From: SURF-33 sp964598885
GTDB taxonomy: Bacteria > Desulfobacterota > Desulfobacteria > Desulfobacterales > Desulfosalsimonadaceae
Direction of reading: 5' to 3'
Assembly: GCA_964598885.1 (NCBI GenBank)
Contig: CAZRES010000001.1
Coordinates: 24,312-88,311, forward strand
DNA length: 64,000 nucleotides
Numbering within the stretch: position 1 is the first letter of the stretch; each line of letters starts with the position of its first letter. Below the pieces are notes generated by a model, which was not told the DNA's origin, did not search any database, and worked only from the letters and a program-made list of their open reading frames with translations. Below, piece by piece: positions 9,433 to 18,960 of this stretch. Position numbers and translations under genes: made by a program.

Positions 9433-9442
9433 AGCAGGGTGA

Positions 9443-9472
9443 CGGCGCCCTCAGGATTTGCCGGGGGCGCCG
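9443..9472. terminator. GC-rich hairpin between convergent genes
   Basis: An 8-bp perfect stem (9443-9450 with 9465-9472, CGGCGCCC/GGGCGCCG) with a 14-base loop sits 10 bases after the ettA stop. There is no long T run on either side, so termination strength is uncertain. Confidence 0.5.
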
Positions 9473-9486
9473 ATTTCCCGGCAAGG

Positions 9487-9897
9487 TTACGCCAGTTTCT
9501 TGCCGGCTCCGGGTCCCGGCGCCAGACCAAAAATTTCATCGATTTTGATGATCACGACGCCTTTGGATTTTAAGGGCATACCGGCTTTGTCGCCCATGTC
9601 CTTAATCCAGGCGGCGGTTTCTTCATACCGATTGCCCGATGTTTCGATGGTTGCGGTGCCCTTGAGCTGATATCCTTCGTACCCTTCCCAGAATGACACC
9701 GCCACGTTTGGGTTGGTTTTCAGATTGGCCAGGGTTTTATTGAAGAACTGGTCTGAAATCAGGATGGTTTCGGGGTCGATGATTTTTTTCGCGCCCACGG
9801 GTATGGCGTTTGGCGCGCCGTTATTGGTGGCGGTTGCAAGGATCGCGGTGGGCACTTTCGTAAAAAGGTCCTGCATGCGGTCGGTCATTTTGGCCAT
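9487..9897 (-). CDS. Pyridoxamine 5'-phosphate oxidase-family flavin-binding protein
   Basis: 136 residues. I use the ATG at 9897 because AAAGGAGG sits ideally upstream; the frame extends to 9954 without support. The sequence shows the split-barrel FMN-binding fold of small PNPOx-like proteins: PTAILATATNNGAPNAIPVG as the first strands, VAVSFWEGYEGYQLKG as the middle strands, and a GLAPGPGAGKKLA tail. Such short members bind FMN or F420 and reduce diverse small molecules or act as flavin reservoirs; the substrate cannot be told. It is not the full PdxH. It appears to be a single-gene unit. Confidence 0.82.
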   Translation of the reverse strand: MAKMTDRMQDLFTKVPTAILATATNNGAPNAIPVGAKKIIDPETILISDQFFNKTLANLKTNPNVAVSFWEGYEGYQLKGTATIETSGNRYEETAAWIKDMGDKAGMPLKSKGVVIIKIDEIFGLAPGPGAGKKLA

Positions 9898-10013
9898 GTT
9901 CGTGTCCTCCTTTTTAACTTTTGAATGTTTCCGGTTTCCTTTAAGCAGCATCAAGGCCGACGTTATTCATTGGCATATCAGCTTCAGGCGGTATTTCCCT
10001 ATTTACTAAAACA

Positions 10014-10592
10014 TTATCCGGCCGGCTTTTTGGCGTCAAGGATCAGGGAAATCGAGCGGATAATGCCGTCCGTATTCCGGTGATCCATAAGAAGGGACCG
10101 GTAGATCGGTCCATCATCGAAAAACCATTGGTGATAATGGAATCTTCCATTTTCATCGCAGTATTCGAGCAGATCCACATCAAATCCCGCGCGCGTGAAA
10201 ACGTCTGTGAATAATCTATAATCATAGCATACGCGATGGCCGGCCGCCGGATGATCCGGAGGGCCGGGTCCGCCGACCCTGGCGGTCATCTGATAATCGG
10301 GATCCGGAAAATTGCCGTCCGGCACCGCGCATCGGAGATAACCGCCGGGCTTGAGCCATTTAAAACATACATCCGCCGCGGCCCGGCCCTGGGTTTCCGT
10401 GAGATGTTCCCATACATGCTCGCACAAAAAGGCATCTGCCGGCTGTTTTTGAAAAACAATCCGCCATTTTTCGGGCTTGCGCAGGTCCAGTTCTTCCTTT
10501 TGCGTGGAAATCCAGCCGGGCCATTGTTGATCCCCCGCCCCGATGATGATCCGCAGAGGCTGATCGGCGGAATGTTTTCGGATAAAGCTCAT
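10014..10592 (-). CDS. Class I SAM-dependent methyltransferase-like protein (COG4627 type)
   Basis: 192 residues starting RIIIGAGDQQWPGWISTQ, a variant of the glycine-rich SAM loop of this family; then FLCEHVWEHLTE, FKWLKPGGYLRCAVPDG and a C-terminal GFDVDLLEYCDENGRFHYHQW segment. Short methyltransferases with the EHV-EHL motif often sit near sugar or glycan genes, but no such partner is adjacent here, so the substrate is open. No signal peptide or membrane segment. The start is the only upstream ATG; its ribosome site is weak. Confidence 0.75.
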   Translation of the reverse strand: MSFIRKHSADQPLRIIIGAGDQQWPGWISTQKEELDLRKPEKWRIVFQKQPADAFLCEHVWEHLTETQGRAAADVCFKWLKPGGYLRCAVPDGNFPDPDYQMTARVGGPGPPDHPAAGHRVCYDYRLFTDVFTRAGFDVDLLEYCDENGRFHYHQWFFDDGPIYRSLLMDHRNTDGIIRSISLILDAKKPAG

Positions 10593-10862
10593 TTCAATAT
10601 CTTTGCCTGGGTGGGATGGATACCGTATTTGAACATGCTATGGAGTTTTTTTGGATCGAAACCCATTTTAACCGGATCGCGGCAAAAAATCAATAAAAGA
10701 TTTGAGATAATACCCACATCAACCGCGGCGCAATATCGGCAGTAAAAGGTGGGATATTCTCCGGTAGCGTTATTCCTCTTGCTCCGGCGGAACAACCATT
10801 GTTATATTATCCGTCAAAACAGGCAGCTGCCAATGGCGATTCCCGAACAAAGGAGCTTTCTC

Positions 10863-11513
10863 ATGTTTCGCAAGGCCGCTTTTAAAGATGCATTCGTGTT
10901 TCATGCGGTGTTTTTTGTCATTGCCATGCCGGTGGCCCTGGGGTTGAGGGGTGAGGTTCTGGGAACGGCCCTGGTGGGGCTGGTTTTGTTTTATAATATC
11001 GCTTTGCCCTTGACCGGCCTGGTTCGAAATCATGCCGACTGGCCCCGGCTCTGGCTGTTTCTTCTGCCCCTTTCCCTGACCTTGCCCTGCGCGGATTGGA
11101 TGCTGGTCGAACTTATGGGTACGCTTAATTTTCCTGATCACGGCATTTACCGCCTGGGCGGGGCTGTCCCGATATACTTCATGGGCCTCTGGATCATGCT
11201 GCTCTGGATAGTGCTCTGGTTTGCCCAGCTGACTTCCCGACCCTATCTTGCTGCGGCTGTTTTGTCCTTTGCCGGTTTTGTATTCTGGGAATGGGCGGCG
11301 CGTCCTTTGGACCTCTGGCACGCCGTCGGTGTGAATCAGGTCGCCGGTTTCGCACTCTATCCCCTGATCCCGGAGGTTCTGCTTTGTCTTACCGCGCTCT
11401 ATTTCTGGCGCCTGATGCGCCATAAGCCCTGTTATCAGAAACTGCTGGCCGCACTGGGGTTGACCGTCTTTTATACCGGCGCATTGGCTCTCGCACTGCT
11501 CTGGATTGGCTGA
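10863..11513 (+). CDS. Polytopic membrane protein of unknown function
   Basis: 216 residues from the ATG at 10863, which follows an AAAGGAG ribosome site at 8 bases; the longer open frame from 10749 is rejected. About seven hydrophobic stretches are visible, beginning AFVFHAVFFVIAMPVALGL and ending in GLTVFYTGALALALLW. Charged residues are few and confined to short loops. I do not recognise the family. It stands alone between the methyltransferase and a two-component pair and offers no context for function. Confidence 0.7.
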   Translation: MFRKAAFKDAFVFHAVFFVIAMPVALGLRGEVLGTALVGLVLFYNIALPLTGLVRNHADWPRLWLFLLPLSLTLPCADWMLVELMGTLNFPDHGIYRLGGAVPIYFMGLWIMLLWIVLWFAQLTSRPYLAAAVLSFAGFVFWEWAARPLDLWHAVGVNQVAGFALYPLIPEVLLCLTALYFWRLMRHKPCYQKLLAALGLTVFYTGALALALLWIG

Positions 11514-11669
11514 TATTGCCTGATCCGCGCGCTGAGAAAAACGGAATGTCGACGATGTTATCGTGGTGCCGGACAAAAAAGAGGACGTGGGACGCATGAA
11601 TGACATGTTATAGAAAGATTCAGGTAACCGATGCTTTTTTTAGGATTTCATCAAACAGGGAATATTTGC

Positions 11670-11698
11670 TTGACGCGCAGTCAATAATTTGAAATAGG
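11670..11698 (+). promoter_or_regulatory. Probable promoter of the 11.8-kb two-component operon
   Basis: TTGACG (11670-11675) followed after 17 bases by AATAGG (11693-11698). The spacer end (AATTTGAAATA) resembles the promoter-like elements upstream of the SulP gene (28181-28209) and of the HK gene (30658-30686). Confidence 0.45.
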
Positions 11699-11811
11699 TC
11701 ATTTTTAAAAATGATGGCATCGCATTTTTTCAGACAACATCAACCCACCGTAATCCATCCCGATGAATCCGCATTCATATACAGATAATAGTCATATCGA
11801 AGGAGTATCCG

Positions 11812-12204
11812 ATGAATCGACCTGAATTGTTATTAATCGATGACGAACCCATCGTAGGCCAACGACTCCGAACGGGTCTGGAAAAATTGGGTTGCAGCGT
11901 TGAAGTTTGCGAACAAGCGGCCACAGCCCTGACGCGCCTCCAGGAAAAAAATTTTGATATCATCATTACGGATATCATGATGCCGGAAATCAGCGGAATT
12001 CAGGTGCTGGAAGCCGCCAGAGCCGCCCGTCCGGAGACACGAGTGATTATCATCACCGGGTACGCCACCGCCGCGCTGGCCCGGGAAGCAATGGAAAAAG
12101 GTGCCTACGACATGATCGCCAAGCCCTTCAAACCGGCCGATCTCAGAACACTCGTTGTCAAGGCCGCCAGAGAGCTGGGTTTTACTGATATCGAGGAACA
12201 GTAG
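11812..12204 (+). CDS. Single-domain response regulator
   Basis: 130 residues, all receiver domain: acidic pair D10/D11, phospho-acceptor Asp at about residue 54 (IITDIMMPE), Thr in IIITGYA and the conserved Lys in IAKPFKPAD. No output domain, so it must act by protein contact or as a phosphorelay intermediate. The ATG has an AAGGAG site. The histidine kinase gene begins five bases after its stop, so the two form a pair; the next genes are convergent. Confidence 0.92.
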   Translation: MNRPELLLIDDEPIVGQRLRTGLEKLGCSVEVCEQAATALTRLQEKNFDIIITDIMMPEISGIQVLEAARAARPETRVIIITGYATAALAREAMEKGAYDMIAKPFKPADLRTLVVKAARELGFTDIEEQ

Positions 12205-12209
12205 CCGAT

Positions 12210-13757
12210 ATGCGCATTGGTTTCCCAAAGAAACCAGTCTCCATGCAAGGCCCGGACAGCAGCAGGGGACGTTTGCAACGACCGGATTTCAGTGTCAGAT
12301 TTCAAATCAGCCTGGGATTAGGCGTTCTTTTTGTACTGGCCCTGGTCATCACCATCGGTGTGCATTTCATTATCCACCAAATTGAAGAACGGATTGACCG
12401 GATTCAAGCCGGCGAGCGGTTGTTGTTTCATGTTGAACAGGCCCGGCGTTGGGAAAAAAACTATTTCCTGTATGGCGCCAATTTACCGGATGCCCTTGAA
12501 AGTACGCAAAAGGCGATCCGCATCCGGGATCAATACCTTCAAGGGTTGGATGATGATACCGATGCCGTTACCCGGCCCAGGGATGCGGTCGAACATCCCC
12601 TTGATCGTTATCATCTGGAATTAAAACGCCTGTCTCGACTTGTTGCCACGGGATCAATCGATGAAGATCGTCAGACTGAAATCGAAATCAATTTACGGCA
12701 ATACGGCGCCCAAATGGTCGAGGCGGCTGCGGCCGGAGCGATCCTTGAATATGAAAGGGTTGAGGAATGGTTAACCCTGTTAAAAAAGGGACCTGCATAT
12801 TTTCTTGTATTTTTATTTTTGTTGATGGTGTTCCTGATCCGGGTCCTGGTTGTCCGGTTTATGAAACCGTTGCAACATCTTATCCTTCATGCGGAACGCA
12901 TTGCCCATGGTGATTTGACCCCGATAAAATCGGGCCGACAATTCCAGGATGAATTCGGTACCCTTGAAACTGCCATAAACCGCATGCTCACGGTTTTGGA
13001 ACAACGGCAGAAATCCCTTATAGAATCCTATAAACTGCGGGCCGTCGGCATTCTGACTGCCGGGGTGGCCCATGAACTCAACAACCCGCTTAACAATATC
13101 ATGTTGACTTCCTATAATATCATGGAGGAATACCAGGATCTGGATGAGGCCGAACAATTGGCCATGATCCGGGATATTATCGGCGAAACGGACCGGGCCC
13201 GCGGAATTGTCCGGAACCTGCTGGATTTTACGCGTGAAAACAAGCCGGTTATGGAACCCCTGAACCTGGGCCGACTGGTGGAGGAAACTACCAGTCTGGC
13301 CGTCAAGCAAGCCAAGATGCGCGGAGTGCCGATCCATACCCGGATTGACAAGGATCTGCCCGATATTATCGGGGACTGGCCGCAATTAAAACAAGTGTTT
13401 TTGAACCTTCTGCTCAATGCTTTAGATGCCGTGGGGGAGGGGGGAAAAATTGAAGTGCGGGTAATCAATCAAAAACCGGATCATATCAAGGTGCAAGTGG
13501 AAGACAACGGCAGCGGCATTCCAGCCGATGTACTCCCGCATATCTTTGATCCTTTTTTCACCACCAAACCCCCGGGCAAGGGAACCGGCCTTGGCCTGGC
13601 CGTATCCTACGGCATCATCGCCAAACATGGCGGTCGAATTACGGCGGCCAGTGTTCCGGGTCAGAATACGGTTTTCACCGTCACCTTGCCCTGTGAACGA
13701 CCTGCCGACAACCCGCAGGAAGAAAGTCCGGCGCTGTCGGCGAAATCTCCTCATTAA
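12210..13757 (+). CDS. Membrane sensor histidine kinase (HAMP-HisKA-HATPase)
   Basis: 515 residues. Two membrane helices (about 32-55 and 195-217) frame a ~140-residue, mostly helical periplasmic domain without recognisable Cache or PAS motifs (possibly four-helix-bundle type). A HAMP linker (217-270) leads to the H box AGVAHELNNPL with His at about 288, N box NLLLNALDA, G1 DNGSGI and G2 GTGLGLAVSYGI. It would phosphorylate the receiver encoded immediately upstream. The stop lies ~90 bases from the convergent PPDK-like gene, with no clear terminator between. Confidence 0.92.
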   Translation: MRIGFPKKPVSMQGPDSSRGRLQRPDFSVRFQISLGLGVLFVLALVITIGVHFIIHQIEERIDRIQAGERLLFHVEQARRWEKNYFLYGANLPDALESTQKAIRIRDQYLQGLDDDTDAVTRPRDAVEHPLDRYHLELKRLSRLVATGSIDEDRQTEIEINLRQYGAQMVEAAAAGAILEYERVEEWLTLLKKGPAYFLVFLFLLMVFLIRVLVVRFMKPLQHLILHAERIAHGDLTPIKSGRQFQDEFGTLETAINRMLTVLEQRQKSLIESYKLRAVGILTAGVAHELNNPLNNIMLTSYNIMEEYQDLDEAEQLAMIRDIIGETDRARGIVRNLLDFTRENKPVMEPLNLGRLVEETTSLAVKQAKMRGVPIHTRIDKDLPDIIGDWPQLKQVFLNLLLNALDAVGEGGKIEVRVINQKPDHIKVQVEDNGSGIPADVLPHIFDPFFTTKPPGKGTGLGLAVSYGIIAKHGGRITAASVPGQNTVFTVTLPCERPADNPQEESPALSAKSPH

Positions 13758-13848
13758 ATCCACATCCGTGGGCCACTGCCCAGGACTGATCACTAGTGCC
13801 ATAGCGGCTGGCGGACGGTCAAGCCATGGCGGTATTCCGGCCGGACGG

Positions 13849-16479
13849 TCAATGCCGAAGCGATGGGAGCGGAGCTGCGGGCGTTTCGACCGGCAGGGAG
13901 AGAATGAATTCGATATCTTTTTGAATTTTTGAACCAAAATGGCTCACTTGGCCCGGATTGGCCATGATCATGTCCAACTGCCGGGTATGCAGGGAAAGAT
14001 GACCTAAAATTTTAATGCGTTTCTGCATGGTCTCGCAATCAAAATTCTGGATTCGGGCAATGAGGTTGTCCTGCCGGATGTCGATATGAAAATCATAGGT
14101 TTCTAAGATTTCACCAATAAGTTGTATCCTTTTAAGCCGTCGAGCCGTATTCGCGGCTCCGCCCTTGAACTGAAAACTGACATAGTTTTCCGCGCTGCGC
14201 TCGCTCACCAGGGCTTCCATAATCAGAAAATGGTATCCGAAGCGGGAATTCAAATTGCAGAAATTTCGGGAAATCATGAAGTAATTTTTGTCAGCATAAC
14301 TGGATTTCATTCCAGTGGTAAGGGCCGGATTCATGGTGGACTGGAAAAGCACCGACGCAAATCCGCGTCCATCCACCGCGGGCGGGCCCTCCCAGGGAAT
14401 GGCCGCGAATCCGTCCCAAAAGGCGCGCATGGGGATGGAAGTAATTTGCTCCAGGCGCACATATTTTCCGGTGATCTCCTCCCGGAAGCCGTCATCGAGA
14501 TTCAGCACCCACCATTTCATGGGAACCTTATAGAACAATTGTTTTCCGGCCCGTTCGGAAAAATGGTGTTCCCGGCCGAAGTTAAACATCGCGTGCACGG
14601 ATTTTTCATGCATGAAGCGGGTGAGATCATGGAAGGTCCGGCAGTTGGCGGGATGGAAATCGGGCGCTGTGGGGTCAAGCAGGGTTAAGGGCAGGATATG
14701 CCGTGAGGCCTGGTTCAGCAATTCATACACCGGACTGCCGACCATGATATTGGCGCAAACATCTCCCTGGGTGAGCAATTCTTCCCTGCGTCCCGGATAA
14801 ATCTTTGCATGATCCGCATCAAGGGTCACCATTTGTTTCGGAAAGAGCTCTTGCATGGCCCCGGAGCAGCCAAACAGGGCCGGAACCCTGAATTCACGGG
14901 CCACATTGGCCAGATGGCCGGCTACGCCGCCTTGTTCGGCAATGACGCCGGACGCCCGGCTGATCAGACCCGCCCATTGGGGCAGGGCCTGACGTACAAC
15001 AAGGATCGCCCCGTCCGGAAAGGTCAGGGCGTCCATGGATTTGGCAGCAATGAAAATGGGGCCGGCGGTGACACCGGGGCTGGCCGTCACCCCGCCGGCC
15101 AGCAGGGGCTGGACATCCGGCGGTTGAAAATCGTTGGTCTTGGTTTGGTCCCAGGTCTGTTGCATGGGCCGGCATTGTAAAATGATGATTCCCCCATCAG
15201 CGTCAACCGACCATTCCACATCCACCGGTGTTTGATAGTAATTCTCCAATTGCATGACCAGGCGGCTTAATTCCAGAATTTGGCCGGTTTCCAGGGAAGG
15301 CACATCCATTTTTGCGTCATTGGCCTCAAGCCGGCACAAACCTTCGTCCGTCAAGCAGGTGTACAGGGTTTCCTTGCGACCGACAACGGAACGGATGGTT
15401 TGGTCGGATTTGGTCACAATGAATTGATCAAACGCGGTGGAACCATCGACAACGGCCTTGGAAAGGCCCCAATTCGAGCTGATATGCACGGCATCAGCGG
15501 AACCATTCACGGGATTGTGGGAGTAGGCCACCCCCCCGGCAATGGCATCCACCATGACAATGCAGCCCACCGCAATGGGAATGTCTTCGTCCCGAAAGCC
15601 CTTGGCCATGCGATAGGCGATGGCATGGGCACTGTACTTGCTCGCGATGACTTCGCGGTAGGCGGTTAAAACCGAGTCGCGCGACACATTCAGTTCGGTG
15701 CGGAACTGTCCGGCAAACGAAGCCCCGGCCGAATCTTCGAAAAGACTGCTGCTGCGCAGGGCTACCCGCATATGCCGTTGATCGGGACCGCGCTTTTCCA
15801 GCTCGTCCCAGGCTTGAAGGATGGCGGCGCTTAAATCATCCGGCAGGGCGGCGCCCACAATGAGTTGCTGGATGCGGGCGCTGAGGGAATAAAGCCCGGT
15901 CAGATCATTGGTGTCCGTCGCCTGAAACAGCCGATTGATTTCATCCTGAAGTCCGGCCGTGGTTAGAAAATGCGCATAGGCCTGGGTGGTGATGACGAAT
16001 CCTTCCGGCACCCGGATGGACAGCCGGTTTCGGATTTCGCCCAGGCCGGTCATTTTCCCGCCGGCCGACGTTAACCTAAAGCGGTCGATTGCCTCCACCG
16101 GCAGGATCAGTTCGCCTTGCCTCTCGGTATTTTTAGGGGTCAGAATCTCCTGAACGGCTTTGTTGATGGCTTCAAATCGCGGCCGCAGCTCGGGATATTT
16201 CCCCGGGGCCAGTTGTTCCATGCTGATGATCATTCGCAGCACATTGACGGCAACGGCGGTGCAGGAGGAGCGCACAAATGTCATGCCAAAGGGGCGGTTG
16301 CACAAGGCCTGCTCGATATCGGCCATGATTTCAAGGGATTTCTGATTAGCGGTGAGAAGGCGCTTAAAATGTTCGTAGCGCGCTTTAAATTCAATCCGCA
16401 GCCTCTCGACGGCTTCGTCGCTAAGCTGCGGATTTTTTGAACGAAATTTATTTTTCAGGATATCAATGATACGTTTCAT
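13849..16479 (-). CDS. PPDK/PEP-synthase-like phosphotransferase with unknown C-terminal domain
   Basis: 876 residues. After ~130 residues of helical N-terminus comes a PPDK N-terminal ATP-grasp domain (about 135-440: GGKMTGLGEIR, VALRSSSLFEDSAG, VEWSVDADGG, QCRPMQQ) and a swivelling phosphohistidine domain (about 460-560: SPGVTAGP, EQGGVAGHLANVAREF with His at about 522). The PEP-binding barrel of true PEP synthase or PPDK is absent. Instead there is a ~300-residue C-terminal region I do not recognise. It therefore probably transfers a phosphate from ATP through His to an unknown acceptor, like rifampin phosphotransferase. It is the last gene of the sigma-54-linked operon containing three receivers and a TauE permease. 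Confidence 0.8.
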   Translation of the reverse strand: MKRIIDILKNKFRSKNPQLSDEAVERLRIEFKARYEHFKRLLTANQKSLEIMADIEQALCNRPFGMTFVRSSCTAVAVNVLRMIISMEQLAPGKYPELRPRFEAINKAVQEILTPKNTERQGELILPVEAIDRFRLTSAGGKMTGLGEIRNRLSIRVPEGFVITTQAYAHFLTTAGLQDEINRLFQATDTNDLTGLYSLSARIQQLIVGAALPDDLSAAILQAWDELEKRGPDQRHMRVALRSSSLFEDSAGASFAGQFRTELNVSRDSVLTAYREVIASKYSAHAIAYRMAKGFRDEDIPIAVGCIVMVDAIAGGVAYSHNPVNGSADAVHISSNWGLSKAVVDGSTAFDQFIVTKSDQTIRSVVGRKETLYTCLTDEGLCRLEANDAKMDVPSLETGQILELSRLVMQLENYYQTPVDVEWSVDADGGIIILQCRPMQQTWDQTKTNDFQPPDVQPLLAGGVTASPGVTAGPIFIAAKSMDALTFPDGAILVVRQALPQWAGLISRASGVIAEQGGVAGHLANVAREFRVPALFGCSGAMQELFPKQMVTLDADHAKIYPGRREELLTQGDVCANIMVGSPVYELLNQASRHILPLTLLDPTAPDFHPANCRTFHDLTRFMHEKSVHAMFNFGREHHFSERAGKQLFYKVPMKWWVLNLDDGFREEITGKYVRLEQITSIPMRAFWDGFAAIPWEGPPAVDGRGFASVLFQSTMNPALTTGMKSSYADKNYFMISRNFCNLNSRFGYHFLIMEALVSERSAENYVSFQFKGGAANTARRLKRIQLIGEILETYDFHIDIRQDNLIARIQNFDCETMQKRIKILGHLSLHTRQLDMIMANPGQVSHFGSKIQKDIEFILSLPVETPAAPLPSLRH

Positions 16480-16500
16480 TGGATCCGATCAAATCGCTTG

Positions 16501-17187
16501 TCAATGCTCAAGCTGCATGCCCCAGCCTTCAAACAGAAACATGATGGAAAAACCGAACCACAGCGTATAGATCACGTAAAACAGGAGCGAAACAAAGACA
16601 ATACCGGCTTTGTTTTTAATGCTTTCGGGAACGATGCCATAGTAATTATAGGCGCATTCCACCGCCTTGGCCTGAACGGTGGCGACCATTGTCGCTTCCT
16701 GGAACCGTTTCTGATGTTTGAGTTCCTTGTCCATCTGGATGGCGGTCAGATACCAGTTGTAGAGAACCTGTTTTGCATCGTAGCCGTATTTGGCGGCTAC
16801 CTGGTCGCCCCGGTTATGAAACATCGCGTCCGCATCGTTGAGGCAGTTGGTCAGAATGGCGCCGAGATCGCCGGATACGTGGATCCGGGGGCCTTCGGTC
16901 TGGACCTGGGCTCCGCTTTTGGTTAACAGCAGGGCCGATTGCTTTGCAACGCGCTCACTATTCATTTCCAGCGCCAGATCGATGGTGACGCCCTGGTAAT
17001 CGGTGATCTCGGTTTTTATTTTCGGAATGTAATATGCCGAGTCCTTGGAAATTGAATTGTATAGATCATCCATATAGTTCAAAAAGTTCTGACCATTGAT
17101 AATGGGCAGAAACATGAGGACCAATACAATCAAAAACCCCGCCAACAGTCCCAGCCCACTGTAAAATTCACCTTTTTTTGCAATCAT
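16501..17187 (-). CDS. Two-helix membrane protein, unknown function
   Basis: 228 residues with one helix near the N-terminus (about 10-28, GLLAGFLIVLVLMFLPII), a ~165-residue domain predicted to be outside the cytoplasm, and a C-terminal helix (about 192-218). The start codon overlaps the stop of the TauE/SafE gene (ATGA), indicating translational coupling. The PPDK-like gene starts 21 bases after its stop. I do not recognise the family; the tight coupling suggests it is an accessory subunit or periplasmic partner of the permease. Confidence 0.78.
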   Translation of the reverse strand: MIAKKGEFYSGLGLLAGFLIVLVLMFLPIINGQNFLNYMDDLYNSISKDSAYYIPKIKTEITDYQGVTIDLALEMNSERVAKQSALLLTKSGAQVQTEGPRIHVSGDLGAILTNCLNDADAMFHNRGDQVAAKYGYDAKQVLYNWYLTAIQMDKELKHQKRFQEATMVATVQAKAVECAYNYYGIVPESIKNKAGIVFVSLLFYVIYTLWFGFSIMFLFEGWGMQLEH

Positions 17188-18494
17188 GAGCTTACCCCCA
17201 TGCCTTTGAGTTGTTTGATATTCATCAAAAAGGTACCGATCACCCAGACGCCGAAGGTCCCCAGAACGATAAAAAAGGCGTAAATGCCGATGTTATCAAG
17301 GACGACGACAGTTGAGGGGGCCAGATCGATTACCTCCAGACTGCTCAATTTGCCGGGCAGGGCGAAAATCCGGTTGACGAACCCGGACAATACTGCCAGG
17401 GCGTAAAAGCCGCGGATGGTGACGCCCTTGACCACTTTGGTCACCATAGCTCCGATCTGGATGCCGATCAGCGACCCCAGCAGCATGCCCATGGCGAGGG
17501 TATAGAAAATAAAGCCGAAAATCGCGTACTGGGTGATGGCTGCATACCCGGCGGTAAAAACGATTTGAAAAATGTCGGTCCCCACGGTGGTCATGGAAGA
17601 GACCCCTAAAATGTAAACGAAAATCGGGAACGTGAGGAAACCGCCGCCCACGCCCATGATGGCGGCTGCCAGTCCAACCAGGGCGCCGCTGGACACAAGA
17701 AACACCCAGGAAATCCTGCGTCCGCCCGGTGTGAAATCATAATCGAATTTGACCATGGGGGGAATACTGACGGACTGGATCCGGTTGGGCAGCCGGCCCA
17801 GCTCACAGCCCTCATCGCGCTGGCCATGAACCTGAGAGCAATCCTTTGGTTCAGGACTCGGCTGTTGAATCGTTTTGCGGGCTTTGAGAAAGTCAAGCAA
17901 GGCATAGGCGCCGAGAAACCCTAACATGATGGAGTAAATGGTGGTGATAAAAGCATCGCTTAAGATCGGGTTGATTTCATAAAGGACCCGGTTGATGATC
18001 CCTCCGACGGTGGCGCCAAGGATCGCGCCGATAAGGAAAACCAGCGCCAGTGCCACCGAAACATTTCCCAGCTTGCGGTGGATGACGCTGCCCATGATGG
18101 CCTTGGCAAAGATATGGAACAAATCCGTTCCGACCGCGAGAATTCCTTTGATGCCGGCGCTCATCAATGCCGGGGCGATGATAAAGCCGCCGCCGGCGCC
18201 GATGCATCCGGTGATCAATCCGGCGATAACCCCGATGAGAATGGATGCCAAAAAAATGGAAGTGGTGAAAAAGGCCGGGCTATAGGCTTTTTTCCCACCG
18301 ATGATATCGGGTAGACTCCCGCCAAGCTGATCCGCAAAAACGACCCCGCCCAAAATGATGGGCAGCAGCATCAGGCAAAGAACCAGCATCCGCTTCCGAC
18401 TGGCAAAAACCGTATCGGAAACTCTTTTTTCCCATGCGGCATGGGCTCTGGCCCCGGCCATCATAAAGGCTCCCCATTGCTTAAAGAAATTCAT
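17184..18494 (-). CDS. Sulfite exporter TauE/SafE family permease (long form)
   Basis: 436 residues, longer than the usual 250-310. An N-terminal ~35 polar residues and one extra helix precede the first TauE/SafE half (GCIGAGGGFIIAPALM); a hydrophilic loop (about 210-250) separates the second half (GVGGGFLTFPIFV). The last helices follow. The family moves sulfite, sulfoacetate or other small organic anions; the substrate is unproven. The ATG has a strong AAAGGAGAA site. Its 3' end overlaps the two-helix protein. Three receiver genes precede it in the same transcript. Confidence 0.86.
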   Translation of the reverse strand: MNFFKQWGAFMMAGARAHAAWEKRVSDTVFASRKRMLVLCLMLLPIILGGVVFADQLGGSLPDIIGGKKAYSPAFFTTSIFLASILIGVIAGLITGCIGAGGGFIIAPALMSAGIKGILAVGTDLFHIFAKAIMGSVIHRKLGNVSVALALVFLIGAILGATVGGIINRVLYEINPILSDAFITTIYSIMLGFLGAYALLDFLKARKTIQQPSPEPKDCSQVHGQRDEGCELGRLPNRIQSVSIPPMVKFDYDFTPGGRRISWVFLVSSGALVGLAAAIMGVGGGFLTFPIFVYILGVSSMTTVGTDIFQIVFTAGYAAITQYAIFGFIFYTLAMGMLLGSLIGIQIGAMVTKVVKGVTIRGFYALAVLSGFVNRIFALPGKLSSLEVIDLAPSTVVVLDNIGIYAFFIVLGTFGVWVIGTFLMNIKQLKGMGVSS

Positions 18495-18537
18495 GTTTGC
18501 TGTTCTCCTTTCTTTACGTGTTAAAAAGCTTTACCGG

Positions 18538-18960
18538 TTAAGGATCCGAAATATCATTGCCACCGGTTTGGTGGTGTTTGCGCTGGTTCAATTTCCTTGC
18601 CTTGTCGGCGTCTTCTAGTTTGAACAGCAGGTCATCGATGTTCATTGGCTTCATCAGGTAATCAAAAGCTCCCAGTTCCATGCCCTTGACCGCCACTTCG
18701 ACATTGGCGTGTCCGGTCAGCATGATGACTTCAATATGAGGATCGATTTTTTTGATGGCTTTCAGGGTTTCGATGCCATCCAGTCCCGGCATCCGCACAT
18801 CCAATACCACGACATCGATGGATTCCTTTTTCACCAGATCCAACGCATCATAGCCGTTTTCGGCCCCGAATACCGTTATTCCCCGCTTGGCCAGCCGTTT
18901 CACCAGGACATTGAGAAAATCCACTTCATCATCAACGATCAGTACATTGAATGTATTCAT
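18538..18960 (-). CDS. Single-domain response regulator
   Basis: 140 residues: receiver only, with D10/D11, acceptor Asp at about 54 (VVLDVRMPG), Thr in MLTGHANVE and Lys in LMKPMNIDD, then a short basic tail. Its start overlaps the stop of the preceding receiver by four bases. It is the third of three overlapping receiver genes leading into the TauE/SafE gene, 43 bases downstream. Confidence 0.93.
   Translation of the reverse strand: MNTFNVLIVDDEVDFLNVLVKRLAKRGITVFGAENGYDALDLVKKESIDVVVLDVRMPGLDGIETLKAIKKIDPHIEVIMLTGHANVEVAVKGMELGAFDYLMKPMNIDDLLFKLEDADKARKLNQRKHHQTGGNDISDP

Noticed and set aside
11520..11600. Coding-like remnant (ending in GRMNDML) before the two-component operon
   Set aside because: Only ~25 codons, preceded by a stop and without a start; too short to support.
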